From assembly GCF_024734665.1 (NCBI RefSeq), contig NZ_CP102931.1, forward strand, positions 7,141,501-7,205,500: a stretch of DNA of 64,000 nt. The letters run 5' to 3'. Numbering within the stretch: position 1 is the first letter of the stretch; each line of letters opens with the position of its first letter. The notes beneath the pieces were generated by a model. It did no database searches. It saw only the letters and a list, made by a program, of their open reading frames with translations, and had not been told where the DNA came from. Position numbers and translations under genes: made by a program. This DNA is from Variovorax paradoxus (GTDB taxonomy: Bacteria > Pseudomonadota > Gammaproteobacteria > Burkholderiales > Burkholderiaceae_C). Shown here piece by piece: positions 63,375 through 64,000 of this stretch.

Positions 63375-64000
63375 ATGAAAAAACTCCTGATCGCCAACCG
63401 CGGCGAGATCGCCGTGCGCATCGCGCGCGCCTGTGCCGACCACGGCGTGCAATCGGTCGCGGTGTATGCCGATGCCGACCTGAATGCGCTGCACGTGCGC
63501 ATGGCCGACGAGGCCTACGGGCTCGATGGCAACAAGCCCGCCGACACCTACCTGAACATCGCCAAGCTGCTCGCGGTGGCCGCGCGCAGCGGCGCCGACG
63601 CGGTGCACCCGGGCTACGGCTTTCTCTCTGAGAGCGCTGCGTTCGCGCAGGCCGTCATCGATGCCGGCCTCACGTGGGTCGGCCCGTCGCCGGCTGCGAT
63701 TGCGATGCTGGGCGACAAGGTGCAGGCCCGCAAGCTCGCGATGAAGGTCGGCGCGCCGCTGGTCGCGGGCACGGCCGATCCAGTGAAGAACGCTGGCGAG
63801 GTGCTCGCCTTCGCCGAGAAGCACGGCCTGCCGGTCGCGATCAAGGCCGCGTTCGGCGGCGGTGGCCGCGGCATCAAGGTGGCGTGGCGGCTCGACGAGG
63901 TTGAAGGCCTCTACGAATCGGCGGTGCGCGAGGCCGTGACGGCCTTTGGCCGCGGCGAGTGCTATGTCGAGCAGTTCCTCGACCGCCCGCGCCACGTCGA
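63375..64000 (+). CDS. Biotin carboxylase, AccC type (3' truncated)
   Basis: The frame opens at the ATG at 63375 and is still open at the window end, giving about 208 residues. [44 protein letters not shown] and the ATP-grasp glycine loop [11 protein letters not shown] identify a biotin carboxylase N-terminal half. It starts 10 bp after the fused pxpB-pxpC gene, so it is probably a locus-specific paralogue of AccC rather than the fatty-acid enzyme. A biotin-carrier gene would be expected just beyond the edge. Confidence 0.9.
   Translation, partial: MKKLLIANRGEIAVRIARACADHGVQSVAVYADADLNALHVRMADEAYGLDGNKPADTYLNIAKLLAVAARSGADAVHPGYGFLSESAAFAQAVIDAGLTWVGPSPAAIAMLGDKVQARKLAMKVGAPLVAGTADPVKNAGEVLAFAEKHGLPVAIKAAFGGGGRGIKVAWRLDEVEGLYESAVREAVTAFGRGECYVEQFLDRPRHV

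Overview
The window is a GC-rich, densely coding stretch of a betaproteobacterial chromosome. Comamonadaceae is very likely and Variovorax the best guess. The reasons are the 338-residue ACC deaminase with its divergent Lrp-type regulator, the orphan Bug-type solute-binding protein, and the housekeeping neighbourhoods (yajC-secD-secF, smg/dprA/def/fmt, purE-purK-sua5, tsaB-rimI, queA-tgt next to recG). I see no rRNA, tRNA, IS element, phage gene or CRISPR array. The first gene (indolepyruvate ferredoxin oxidoreductase) and the last (a biotin carboxylase) run off the ends.

Layout. 1-3.4 kb: indolepyruvate oxidoreductase. 3.7-7 kb: yajC-secD-secF. 7.1-15.7 kb: a DUF1631 protein, smg, dprA and a LysM protein on the minus strand, then def, a lipoprotein, fmt and azlCD. 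15.7-21.2 kb: a minus-strand, translationally coupled catabolic operon (Bug protein, atypical metallo-beta-lactamase-fold protein, DUF2783, flavin monooxygenase, alpha/beta hydrolase, VOC protein) with a divergent LysR regulator. 22.3-29.8 kb: pgk, pyk, acdS/acdR, a lipoprotein hydrolase, fba and purC. 29.9-35.7 kb: unknown lipoprotein, META protein, a CnoX-like thioredoxin, purE-purK-sua5. 35.7-43.3 kb: lipase-like lipoprotein, dacB, NUDIX hydrolase, a DeoR regulator, tsaB-rimI-degenerate uracil-DNA glycosylase, pyrF. 43.3-50.0 kb: an HTH regulator, a CREST-family membrane hydrolase, an MFS-acyltransferase fusion, and a four-gene envelope cluster (YiaAB, small secreted protein, DUF2145, double zinc-ribbon membrane protein). 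50.1-57.6 kb: DUF3597, SDR, small secreted protein, tgt, queA, recG, LysE, GNAT. 57.6-64 kb: a GntR regulator divergent from a 5-oxoproline locus (DUF969, DUF979, pcp, pxpA, fused pxpB-pxpC, biotin carboxylase).

Two regulatory signals stand out. A 20-bp operator-like sequence with GTATC/GATAC arms lies in front of the HTH regulator at 44.0 kb and recurs with 17 of 20 identical bases in front of the YiaAB/DUF2145 cluster at 47.0 kb. It probably defines a small, undescribed envelope or lipid regulon. The 5-oxoproline locus has a near-consensus sigma-54 promoter and a perfect 23-bp palindrome in its upstream region, which suggests nitrogen-linked control of pyroglutamate salvage together with GntR control.
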